Below, one piece after another: positions 37,401-49,400 of a stretch of 64,000 nt of DNA. The translations under genes were made by a program, and so were the position numbers. Under the pieces are notes generated by a model. The model saw nothing but the letters and a program-made list of their open reading frames with translations. It was not told the DNA's origin and ran no database searches. Source of the DNA: Chimonanthus salicifolius. Lineage: Eukaryota; Streptophyta; Magnoliopsida; Laurales; Calycanthaceae. Numbering within the stretch: the first letter of the stretch is position 1; each line of letters starts with the position of its first letter. The stretch is from positions 97,643,931 through 97,707,930 of the forward strand of contig CM023532.1 of assembly GCA_013350335.1 (NCBI GenBank). The letters run 5' to 3'.

Positions 37401-40400
37401 AAAAATACAAATTTCCCTCCACCAATACATCTCTGATGATCAGGCTCCACAGAGCCCAACAGTAACCTCATCATCGAAGGTGATCGTATTAATGCCATTA
37501 CCTAGGCTAGTGGAAGGATGGATCCCCCTCGCAAGTTAGTTAACATCGTCATGGACATCAAGAGATTGAGGAGAAATGGAGGTATCATTTACACACATAT
37601 TGCACGTTCAACCAACAGTACCGCAAACTTTCTAGCTAAGGTTGGAGTGGAGAAGCGGTGGCCATCATTGACTTCTTTCGATTTCTGATCTCAAGTTTCT
37701 GGGTTGGGGTTCAGGGCTGTATTTTCCTACTTCAGGAGCTTTGTACTTACATTTCCTTTTTTGTCTAGTTTTTCTGATGAGTTGGCCAAGTATAGTACTC
37801 TTATACAAGGCGGCTATTGTCTTTTTACTTTTCTCAATGAAATCCTTTATTGTCTCTGTTTCAAAAGAAAACCAACACCATGTGAATTTCACAATGAAAT
37901 TAAAAGTCTAGTGAATGTTAGAATTGAATTGCATGAATTAAAGATTAATTTAATGCAAAACAAAATTAATTTCAATTTTTAAAATTTAATTCAACACAAA
38001 ATCAAACTAAAAATTCAAAAGAATATAACTCACCAAAACTTGGTGAGAACCCAAAGCATCTAATGCTTCAACTGGAATCAACTCAAACTTGTACATCTAC
38101 ACAGTTTTCTCAAGCCTCTCTTACATAGATGTATAGGGTATGAAAATAAATAGAAGAAGTTCTATTCTAAGGCATGCACGCCTATGGCTTGCTATTCTCC
38201 TTAATTTCTAATTAAATTTCATCCAATCAAAACTTGCCATGCGGCATAATCACATCACCAAAAGAAAATAAAAATAAAATAAAATGACATCATATTTCCA
38301 ATCTATTGTAGGCGAACTTAGATCGCTTATCTGTGGCTGATTAGAATCGCAAATTAAGGTTGGGCAAATTGAGATCGCTAATTTATTCCAAGCTATGGAT
38401 CCAAGATAGAAAGGAGAATCTTCTCTTTAGAGGTGATTAGGGTTTCATGCAACTTTTGTTTTTGTGCTCAGCAAATAGGCCCCTTCCTTGGACTGAATTA
38501 AGCATATTTCATAGATTTGGAGGCGTAACACATTATACCAGCGGATGAGCCAATTATTTTGAAAATTTGGAGCCCAATGGAAGCCATATTGGACCCCTTT
38601 TTGGCACCATAAAATTCCATGCGATTTAGGTACCAATTCATCATTGTCTTCAATTTCATGGCTCATTTCATTCTTGATTTCTATTTCATTTTGTTGTATG
38701 GTGTTGATGGAGATGACCTTATCATACCCTTCAACTTGAAAAATCTTGTCCTCAAGTTCGGGAGAGATCTACACTGGAGAGGTAAAATAGCAACTTCATT
38801 CTCCGTCACTTTTGCTCTGCTTTGCCACAATCAAAAAACTTGTTTTCTTCCATGTCCTCCATGATGGCCTCATCATTGAGGGCATCTCCATCAACATCCT
38901 TGGCCGGTGACAATTTTCCGACGCTTCCTCTTTCAAAAAGTACGATTTCTTCCCTTTTGTCTGTTCTTTTTTCATCCCTTCTCTCTATTTTCTTCCTTCT
39001 TTTTCTTTAATCTAAACTGCTAAACCCTTCTTCTTCTCCCAAAGATGTTTTTCCTTTTAACTTCTCTCTCTTTTTTTATCTATCCAAATCACAAAACCCT
39101 AAACCCTTTTTCTTCTCTTCTCTTCTCTTTTCTTCACTTTTCTTCTTTTTTCTTCACTTCAATTCTTTAACCAAAAATGCTAAACTCTTCTTCTCACATA
39201 ATTTTTTCCTCATCTTCTCTTCTTCTTTTTCCTTTTTATCAATACAAATCACAAAACCCTAAATCCTTTCTATTCTCCTCTCTTCTAAACTCAACAACTC
39301 AGGGCATATTTCTTTGATTCACAACCTTCTTCTCTGAGTTGCTATTGCTATCCATTCAACACCATTTACTGATAGTGATCGGTCCATTGCCGTCGTTTGC
39401 CACCCCTCTAGCTGACCTTGAGTTCCTGAAATTTTAGAATTTTGAGGTATGCTTTTGAATTTTTTAACCATTTATTTTAAGAAATTATCTGATGTGAATT
39501 GATTTTTTTTATAAATTGGATGATAGTATTTAGCCAGTGATGATTTTCTAGTTGAAACTTTATATTAAATATTATTTTGATATTTCATGATGGTATTTAA
39601 TAATGAATTCTCGTGGCATTAGATGATACTTTTTTGTTCAAGAAATTTTAGATGACGAATTATATTTTGTTTTGTTAGATAATTACTAATGTAAATTATT
39701 TCTTATTGTATATTTGCACTTAAATCACAAATTTATTAATGTTTATTTCAAGTTTCAATACTATTTTATTAATATTTTTATTTATTTTTTATTTTTTAAA
39801 TAATTATATTTTTTGTGATTTTTTCCCATTAATTTCCTTATAAAAACTAGAGAATTTGAAAATATCCCTATATTACCAGTAGTTGTCAATATCCCGAGAA
39901 TGGTATTTATGACAGTGGCAGGGAATGGACAAACAATCAATTATTGGTGAACCCAGATCTTCTAGCAGCCATGGTGCTCCCACGTGCAGGTGAAGGCAAC
40001 TTTGTTAGCACACGTTCTTCAGGGAGTCCTTCAGGTTCTATGCAGACAACGGGGTTTGAGCAAGAATCGTGGATTCAAAATTTAAAACTATATTGAGAAA
40101 CGACGAACATTCGACTTATTTGTTTATGCTGTCCAAATTCTAGAATTCGAGCCCAAATTCTCAACAGTAAGCGTTTCCTTTCTCTCAACATGGTTTATGC
40201 TGCCAGCTACGAGACAAACCAAGGCAAACTGACATAGCTCCTTTTATAGTCGCTACTGAACAATCTGTGTTTCATTCTAAGGGACAGTTTTCCTCTTTTG
40301 AAAGGAAGAAAAGTGTGCTTGATAATTACCACAATCCTCCAAAGAAAGGGTCCAAAAATAAGGAAGGGCATCATTCCTCTACTTATTGCAAGATGACCAA

Positions 40401-43400
40401 TCATTTTGTGAATTCTTGTTATATGTTACATGTTTATTTTTTCTTTGGACCGACTGCTTATCTTAGCTCATAAGATTTGGACCTACAACCTTTAGGTTGT
40501 AATAAGCACTTAAAATGACTCATAGGACTAGCTTCTGAAAAAGTGATTGAGAAAAAAAAAAATTAAAGTATTCTCCATCACAAATGCAGAGTCTCAATTG
40601 TATGGCTCCAGGTCTCATCAAGTATTTGAAGTTTTAGACCACAGTCTATCTGAACACACACTGCTTAAAATTATACCAGGTCTTGAGTTAGGGAAGCAAC
40701 AGTAACATCAATCACAATCATGAAGTCTTTAACAACTAAAATTTATGACATTCTTAGGGAAAAAACAAGGGGAAGATTAGCATACGTACATTCCGTCTGC
40801 CATTCAGTCTGCCAAGTCTAGAGCTCACGTTCACGATTCGAGAACCAACAGGAGAAGGTTTCATCAATGGAATCATGGTTTCAATCATTCGTTTAGTGCC
40901 AAAATAGTTTGTTGCAACAACATTCTCTGCAAATTCAACAGAATTCTCTGAGCCTATGTTAAAGTTTGCACCTGCATTATTTACCTGCATAACAATTGCA
41001 GGTACCGGTGTATAAGATGGTAAAAGCAAGACCATTATAACTGCTTGTTAAAGGCTACTTGCAGACCTAGACATGTGCATAAATGGCAAATTGAAACATG
41101 CATCACAATATTCAAGCTGCTCATTCAGCAGAGCTGCACCCCAAAGCAAAGGCTCCCAACCTTAAAACCAGGCCAATCAATTCAGTAAGGGGACGTGCAT
41201 GTTGAATGTGGTTGGCCTATTTTCATCATATTACACGGTTGTGTATGCATATAAAAATGAATGGACTGTCTTTCAAGCGCAAGGAGTGTCATACCCCGCC
41301 CCAGAGGGGGTCAATAGTGTGGAGCGTGCCTATGGAGAAAAAATCTCACATTGCTAGTTGTGATGGAAATTCCCTAGTATATGAGTGGTAGCATTCCTCC
41401 TTCTAGCATAAGGTCTTTTGGGAGCAACAGTAGGTTGGCTCGCCAATTAAAAGCCGTGCGGGCCATATGTGGGGCCCAGAGCGGACAATATCATACAAGC
41501 AGAACGGGTCGTTATAAATGGGTATCAAAGCCAGGTTCACCCCTCTGCCGGTGTTGGCCCTAGTGTATAGTCGAGTCGAAGACGGCTCTTGACCTAAGGG
41601 AGATGGATTGTCATACCCTGTGTTTCTGTAGGCGTTGGTGTGAGAGAAAAAGTAGCTAAGTTAGGTGCTACTTGTCCCACATTGCCTATGAGGAGTTGTT
41701 TTGTGGGATATAAGTTGGGACTTCTCTCCTTCTAGCACAAGGCCTTCTAGGCGTGAATGGGCCACGTGCTAGGAACAAAACCTTGAGGGTTGCTTGAGGG
41801 GGTGGGGTGGGGGGCTGGACCCGAGGGCCCAAAGAGGATAATATTGTGGTTGCGTGCTCTAATACCAAGACAATGCCTTTTGGGAGCAACCTTGGGTTGG
41901 CTCGCCAATGCAAAGCCGTGCGAGGCCGGCGTGTGGGCCCAAAGAGGACAATATTGTGCTAGCGGGACGGGGCATTACAAATGGTATTAGAGCACGATTC
42001 AACTCTCTGCCTATGAGTGTGGACATGTTTGTGGATAGAGCTGGGAATGGCTCTGGTCTTAAGGGGAATGGATTGTAATACCCCGCCCCAGAGGGGGTCT
42101 ATTACAATATGGAGAAAAAATCGCCAATCAAGCGCTCCATAAAAGTAATATATTGCTAGTTGCATTGGAAATTCCCTGGTATATAAATGATAGCCTTCCT
42201 CCTTCTATCATGAGATCTTTTGGGAGCAACAGTGGGCAATTAAAAGTCGTACAGGCTGTGTGTGAGGCCCAGAGCAGACAATATCATGCTAGCGGAACGG
42301 GTAGTTACAAATGGTATCAGAGAATTGTTCAAATCTCTACCTGAGGGTGTGGGCTTGATTGTTGTATCTGCAGAGCCAGGGACAGCTCTGACTTTAAGGG
42401 GGGTGAATTGTAATACCCCGCCCCAGAGGGGGTCTATAGTGTGGAGCGTGCCTATGGAGAAACAATCGCCAATCAGGCACTCCATGAAGTCCCACATTGC
42501 TAGTTGCCGTGGAAATTCCCTGATATATAAGTGGTAGCCTTCCTCCTTCTAGGATGAGACATTTTAGGAGAAACAGTGCAGGCAATATCATGCTAGCGAG
42601 AGGGGTCGTTACAAAGAGTCTACACCATTGCTCCACTGCTAAGGCACATGGATCTTGCACAAAATGCAAGGTTTAGCATTTGGGCCTATGAGTAGGTCTA
42701 GAGAGCTGCAAGTTGGCTCAACAAAACCATGGGGAAGAAGCAGGTGTAACAATGAGCAAAAGACAACAAGAAAGCAAATTGAACAAATATGTCAACAGAG
42801 AGCAGATATTATATATTTATAGATACAAATAAATCTATATTGTCCTATGACAAAAATCATATACCATATTTTGTTTATCATCAAAGTCAATGAATAAATA
42901 AATAGGAAATTCTATAGTACTTCCATATCATGAATCAACGTAGAGAAACAATCCATGTTCATCTTAGTGGCTCAATACATACTAACACCAATGATTGGGC
43001 TTCTGAATATGGCATATGCCCTCCATTGGCCTGTCCATATAGTCGTGTGGACACATACAAACATCCATACAGACTAGTGGGTACCGACGGATCTTTGGTG
43101 GCCGATGGTGCGGTTGGGTCCTAGTTTGGTTAGGGTTAAGAGTTTTGGATGAAAATGGACAAAAATAAGGTGTAGAAAGAGGAAAAAAATGGGAAAAAAG
43201 ATAGGAGAAAAGGGTAGGGGAAAAAAAAAGAGAGAAGAAGAAGAAAGATTTGTACCTTGAGTCACACAAGGTTCCTTTATCTCACACCAAGGAGGCAGAA
43301 GGAGTCACTAGATCTGCAGATGGGAGAAACTTGAATCTCTTCATTCATTCATTCGTCATTCATAAAAGTGTCTCTACAAAGCTATTTATAAAAAAAAAAT

Positions 43401-46400
43401 ACTCTTAAAACCCTACACACATGTGATTTAAGGCACACAAGTGGACAATCTAAAACTATAAAAACAAATATAAGTCTATAAAACTCTTGGAACCTTATAA
43501 ACTTAAACAATATGACACTAATAAAAGATAACAAAAACAAATGCCTAGATGGCATTGGATCAACGATCACATGGGTCCAATCCAAAGTGAATACTCAGAC
43601 GATGTAGATGGATGGATCAAGACAAATCTTGAAATCCATGCTTGATCAATGTACAATCTAGGCTATCTATGGCTGGATCCGTCTCTATCCGTAATCAAAT
43701 ATATTAAAAATACACACAAAATCATCATCCAACCATGTTGAGGAAAAATCTAGCTTACAATTCATCTTTCTTCGATGGCGTCCCATGATGTCCTCATCAA
43801 TTCTCCCCAGCTTGGATAACTTCACCTCCGGTGATGAGATGCTCTGGTATCTATCGTACATATCCTTGTTGAGTCTCGGTAGAGCTTCACCAATGATCCA
43901 CGTAAAGTCGGTCTCAGTTGATTTATCCACTTCAGAAGGAATTTCTAGTTATCTCTTAGTTCTAGTAGACACAATCTGCTCATCCAAGATGTCTTTCACT
44001 TCTTCTTTCTTGGGTAGGGATGGCAATGATGTTAAACGAGGGATAGACAAAGGAGATAATGATGTAGAAGCAATATATTCTTGTGGAGATGTGTTTGGAG
44101 GATGGGATAGCTGAAGTGTATTTGTCTTTAGAGAAATAAGTAGTCCTTTGTGTTGTATGTGAAGACGATGCCGATTCAACTCAACAACTCAACTCTGATT
44201 CAACTCAGTTCGGAGTTAGAATCAACTCATGAAAACAAGTCCAACTTGGTGGTTGACCAAAGTCCAACTTGGTAGTTGTTAAAGTCCAAATTGGTGGTTG
44301 ACCAAAGTCCAACTCGGTGGCTGACCTAAGTTCCAACATGGCAGCTTGGTGGTTGGGAAAGTCCAACATGGTGGCTTGGTGATCTCTATATAAAGGGATG
44401 CTTGAATGCATGAAAATGTAGAGCAAAGAGTAAGCATGGGCTAGTGAAAGAATGAGCTAGAGTCAAATTGATTCTAGGATTTCTAAAAAAGAGAGTGGAA
44501 GCGGGATTGTTTCCAAGGTGCACTAAGATAGAGTGCAGGGTTGCTCTTGTAATTTTTCTTTCTCCAGTGGATTGTTTAGTTCGGTTTGAACCATTTGTGG
44601 TTTTTTACCCATAAGGATTTTCCACGTAAATCTTGTGCCTCTTGTGACATTTGTTTCTTCTTTGTGTGAGCTTCCACAGAGCGGTATTTGATCCGCATCT
44701 TATCCTCAACAACTGGCATCAGAGCTTTGGTTTGAGTGGATCTACATAGTCAAAGAAGAACATGATGACAAAAAACGCTACAAAGCCAGATTGGTTGTGA
44801 AGGGATTTCAATAGAAAGAAGGTATCGACTACATTGAGATTTTCTCCAATTGTGAAGATGACAACAATCAGGTTGGTAGTGGGAATTGTAGCTGCAGAGA
44901 GTTTGCATCTTGAGCAGTTAGATGTAAAAACAGCTTTCCTTTATAGTGATTTGGAGGAGGATATCTGATGCGGAGCAAACACCGTGCTCCATGCCTTCTA
45001 TTTCTATGTGTTTCTATTTTTGCATTTATTAATTTTATTTTAGTAAGGGTAGTTTGGTAATAGTTTTGTTGTTTTATTTTTAGCAGTACAAAGTCTTTAT
45101 AAAGCATTGTAGCCTTGGAGGCATTAGACGATGAATAAAATTTGAGATTTCTGCAAGAAACCTTACATGGTGCAACGGTGATTACCTTGGAGAGAATCTA
45201 GGAGCTTGGTGGAATCCAAGAGGGAGTGAAGCCAGATACTTCAATCTTTCTTCTTCTTCTCTCTTTATTTTTCTTTCCTCCATAACCTTGTTATCTTCCA
45301 TAACCCACCCTCCCTGCTGCCACAAATCCATAAGCCTCATACTGCTGCCACCACTCTTCCTTAGCCCAGATCTATCCAGATCTGCATTCCCAGTCTTTGT
45401 CCAAGCCTTCTCTACCATCACCAGCAAACTCCACTACCTATCCACCTTTCCACCACCCCAAATCCCCCTCTCTGGTTTCCGTCTGTGTCTCAAAACCCCT
45501 TACCCTTGTCGCCTTCCCATAGACCCATATCCCCTTTACCGCATCCTTCTCTGAACCCATCTATCTTTATTTTAGCCTTCACCTTTGCCATCACCTGCTA
45601 CTATTGAGCCTCCCACCCTGTCGCAGCCATACATAACCTGCTCTTGTGCCTTCGTTTCACCTAAATACATCTCCTGCTGCTGCCTTTTTCTTCCTTATCC
45701 CATCCTCTCTGCTTCCGTGACCTCCTATCAGCCTCATTTAAACCCATCGACCCTTCCTCCTTTATTTGTCTCATTTAAAACCATACACTTATTCATGGAC
45801 CACTTTAAAGCATTCCACACTTCTATTTTCTTTCATGGGTTTGTTACATCATATTTCAGGGGTTTTTGCATGTGTCAAATTTAGATTAATTAATTGCATA
45901 TATTAATTGACTGATTAATTTCAACCCATTTTATATTTAGGATGCATTAATTTCATCCATTTTAATCTTTAGGGGTTACATTTAGGCATTTAGGGTCACC
46001 CTATCCCTTGTCCTTCGTCAAATTGGTATCAGAGCAAGGTTGGATTGTTTCCTTAAACATCCATGGTCCTATATTTAAATTTAGTGTAAAAATTAATTAA
46101 TTAATTAATTTTAAAAAATAAAAAAATACTAAAAAAAAAAAATTCATCATAGCATATAGAGTTTAGCACACAGAATTTAGAATCATCTAGACATGTCAGG
46201 AGAGCAACCGCCAACTTGGTTCAATAAGTTCCTCACCCAGTTGACTACCCAGACGACTGAATTTCAAAGGAGACAGGAAGTCATAAATGCTAAATTCATT
46301 CTTGTACAACCCAAGAGCACCCAGTTGACTTTCAAGTTGACTGAACTCCGAAGAGTTGATCGTGGTGGGTACCATCAGCCTCATAAGCCTCAGGAATGTA

Positions 46401-49400
46401 CCAAAAATGACGAATGTGCCTTAAAGACTGTTCCTATCGTGCCCCGAGATTTTGATGGACGTCTCAATCCCAATGTTTTTCTCGATTGGCTATCGGACAT
46501 GGAACGCTACTTTGAGTGACATGACATGTCAGAAAGTCGGCGAATCCCTTACGCTAAATTGAAATTGGTGGAACAAACCCGGATTTTCTAGATGACGGTG
46601 GAACATAAAATTAGGAGGTTAAGAAAAGACCCCCTAGATTTGACATGGGACGAAATGAAGAAACAGTTAATTGAGAAATATGTCCCTCCTTTCTACCGTC
46701 GCAGGCTCATTAATCACCCTATGCTTCGGGAACTTGACACATATGGTGAAAGCAATGTTAAATTAGAGGTGATACAATCCCACAGGTTACCCAAAGCCAT
46801 TGCGTCAAATAGAAAACCTCTAGATCTCATCCCAGTGTCAATGTCACCCAGTCTGTCTGAGTTTGTACATGCATTTGCACAGCATATACATGATTCGCAT
46901 GCTGAAATTGAAAGTCAAATTAATATAAGTGATGAACAATATAAGTTTACCGCAGATTCTCATTGCAAATCCAATGAATTTGATGTGGATAATCATGGAC
47001 CTCACACCATGTCCAGTTCTAGGACCTTCACTTCCGAACCCTGATCCACTTCAGATTAATCCTGAGCCACCTCAGCATGATCCTAAACATCTTACTGGCT
47101 TTCCTAACCCACAGCCTCACCCTGATCCTATCGGCCTTCTTGACCTACAACCTGACCCACAGCATGACCCGCTCCATGACCCATGTCACCTACCAGTGCA
47201 ATCTCCTCAGCCTTTACCTGTCCAGCCCATTCAGCCTATACCTCCCTCACCCTCTTTACCACCCGAGAGAGAAAATATAGAATTTATCTTGGCAGAAGAA
47301 GTTGTTTCCACAGAAGAACACCAGCTATATCCGATGAAGTGGAAGCTCAGATCCATGACTGTTGTCACTTGGGTGACCACAAGAGAGCTACAGTGCTTTG
47401 CTCCGGATTTACTGGAGATATTTCAGGGTCTTGTCTCAGCGGAGGAGCATTCTACTCACATCTTGATGGTACCGCCCGCCAGAGTTGATCGTGACATCCG
47501 TCTTGTATCATTAGAAGTGCATTCTGGTCACATCTTCTTGTTGACGTCACCCAAAGTTGCTCATGACCTCAGTACAGGATTCAGAGTGTACCATCGGTGG
47601 CGGATGAGAACCGATCCAACAGTCTTATTGTGGCCCGATGCTGGTGCGCATGATTGCATATTGAAGACCTCATATTGGGAAGACGAGTGCATAGGTAGAT
47701 TTTTGTCTTTTCATCTGCTTGAACTCAAGGTCGAATTCTTTTTCAGATGGGGAGTTTGATGCGGAGCCTACACCGTGCTCCATGCCTTCTATTTTTCTGT
47801 GTTTCTATTTTTGCATTTATTAATTTTATTTTAGTAATGGTTTTGTTGCTTTATTTTTAGTAGTATAAAGTCTTTATAAAGCATTGTAGCCTTGGAGGCA
47901 TTAGACGATGAATAAAATTTGAGATTTCTGCAAGAACCCTTACATGGTGCAACAGTGATTACCTTGGAGAGAATCTACGAGCTTGGTGGAATCCAAGAGA
48001 GAGTGAAGCCAGGTACTTCTATCTTTCTTCTTCTTCTTTCTTTGTCTTTCTTTCCTCCATAACCTTGTTGTTATCTTCCATAACCCATCCTCCCTGCTGC
48101 CACAAATGCATAAGCCTCATACTGCTGCCACCACTCTTCCTTAGCCCAGATCTGTCCAGATCTGCATTCCCAGTCTTTGTCCAAGCCTTCTCTACCGTCA
48201 CCAACAAACCCCACTACCTGTCCACCTTTCCACCACCCCAAATCCCCCTCTCTGGTTTCCGTCTCTGTCTCAAAACCCCTTACCCTTGTCGCCTTTGCCC
48301 ATAGACCCATATCCCCTTTGCCGCATCCTTCTCTGAACCCGTCTATCTATATTTTAGCCTTCACCTTTGCCATCACCTGCTACTATTGAGCCTCCCACCC
48401 TGTCGCAGCCATACATAACCTGCTCTTGTGCCTTCGTTTCGCCTAAATACATCTCCTGCAGCTGCCTTTTTCTTCCTTATCCCATCCTCTCTGCTTCCGT
48501 GACCTCCTATCAGCCTCATTTAAACCCATCGACCCTTCCTCCTTCCTTATTTGTCTCATTTAAAACCATACACTTATTCATGGACCACTTTAAAGCATTC
48601 CACACTTCTATTTTCTTTCATGGGTTGGACCACTTTAAAGCATTCCACACTTCTATTTTCTTTCATGGGTTTGTTACATCATATTTCAGGGATTTTTGCA
48701 TGTGTCAAATTTAGATTAATTAATGACTAATTAATTTCAACCCATTTTATATTTAAGATGCATTAATTTCATCCCTTTTAATCTTTAGGGGTTACATTTA
48801 GGCATTTAGGATCACCCTATCCCTTGTCCTGTGTCAATATCTACATGAAGCAACCACAAGGATTCATAGTACCTAGTAAGGAGAATTTGATATGCAAACT
48901 GAAAAAAAGCTTGTATGGTTTGAAACAATTTGCTAGACAAATGGTACAAGAAGTTTGATAGTTTCATGTCAAATAATGCTTTAGTAGATGCAATGGTGAT
49001 CATTGTTGTTATCTCAAGAAAGCTTGATACTTATTATCTCATACTTTTCCTATACGTACATGATATGCTTGTTGCAGGCTCAAGCATACATGAGGTTTCA
49101 ATTCTCAAAGATCAATTGTCTAAGGAGTTCGCAATGAAGGATTTGGGTGCTGCAAAACAAATCCTAGGAATGTGAATCATTAGAAGTAGAGCAAACAGAA
49201 TGTTAAAGCTATCACAGACAGAGTACGTGGCTAAAGTACTCGAGAAGTTCAACATGGAAGGTGCTAAGCTAGTTAGCACGCCTTTGGCAAATCCCTTCAG
49301 ACTTTCAAGGAAAAGGGTGCAGCGACACAAGAAGAGCGTGATTACATGGCTAAGGTACCATCTGCCTCAGCCATTGGCAGCTTATGTACGCCATGGTCTG

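Larger units (their letters stand above)
26549..37461 (-). mobile_element. Ty1/copia element B inserted in LINE M
   Basis: It has a perfect target duplication GTAAC at 26544-26548 and 37462-37466. LTR ends are TGTTGGG...CCCAACA. Coding order on the minus strand is gag, pre-integrase, integrase, RT, RNase H. The 5' LTR (37142-37461) is complete; the 3' LTR (26549-26691) lost its inner part together with the end of RNase H. The integrase is split by repeat D. All domains carry stops or frameshifts, so the copy is inactive. Without D it would be about 3.3 kb, so it also has internal deletions. Confidence 0.9.
23993..40789 (-). other. 16.8-kb SDR intron containing a five-level transposon nest
   Basis: GT at 40788-40789 and AG at 23993-23994 delimit 16,797 bp between phase-0 exons. 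Most of it is the LINE/copia/LTR stack between 25890 and 37880; the remainder holds a gypsy 3' end (37881-38757) and a copia gag remnant (40200-40440). Confidence 0.82.
44966..48836 (+). mobile_element. Gag-only LTR retrotransposon H inserted in copia RT
   Basis: LTRs 44966-46020 and 47757-48836 start TGATGCGGAGC and end GTCA. The target duplication ATATC is perfect (44961-44965 and 48837-48841). A primer site TTGGTATCAGAGC starts at 46023 and a purine tract AGATGGGGAGTT precedes the 3' LTR. The two LTRs are very similar, so insertion is relatively recent. The 1.7-kb interior holds gag-like sequence only, so H depends on another element for pol. Confidence 0.93.

Noticed and set aside
43685..44114. 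Opposing open frames next to gypsy LTR O1 as genes
   Set aside because: They cross the LTR-interior border of O1 and match no domain; most likely remnants of the element's interior.
45288..45884. Proline- and serine-rich open frames in the H LTRs (and their copies at 48065-48714)
   Set aside because: They lie in C/T-rich LTR sequence present twice, and the frames differ between the copies; they are composition effects, not genes.
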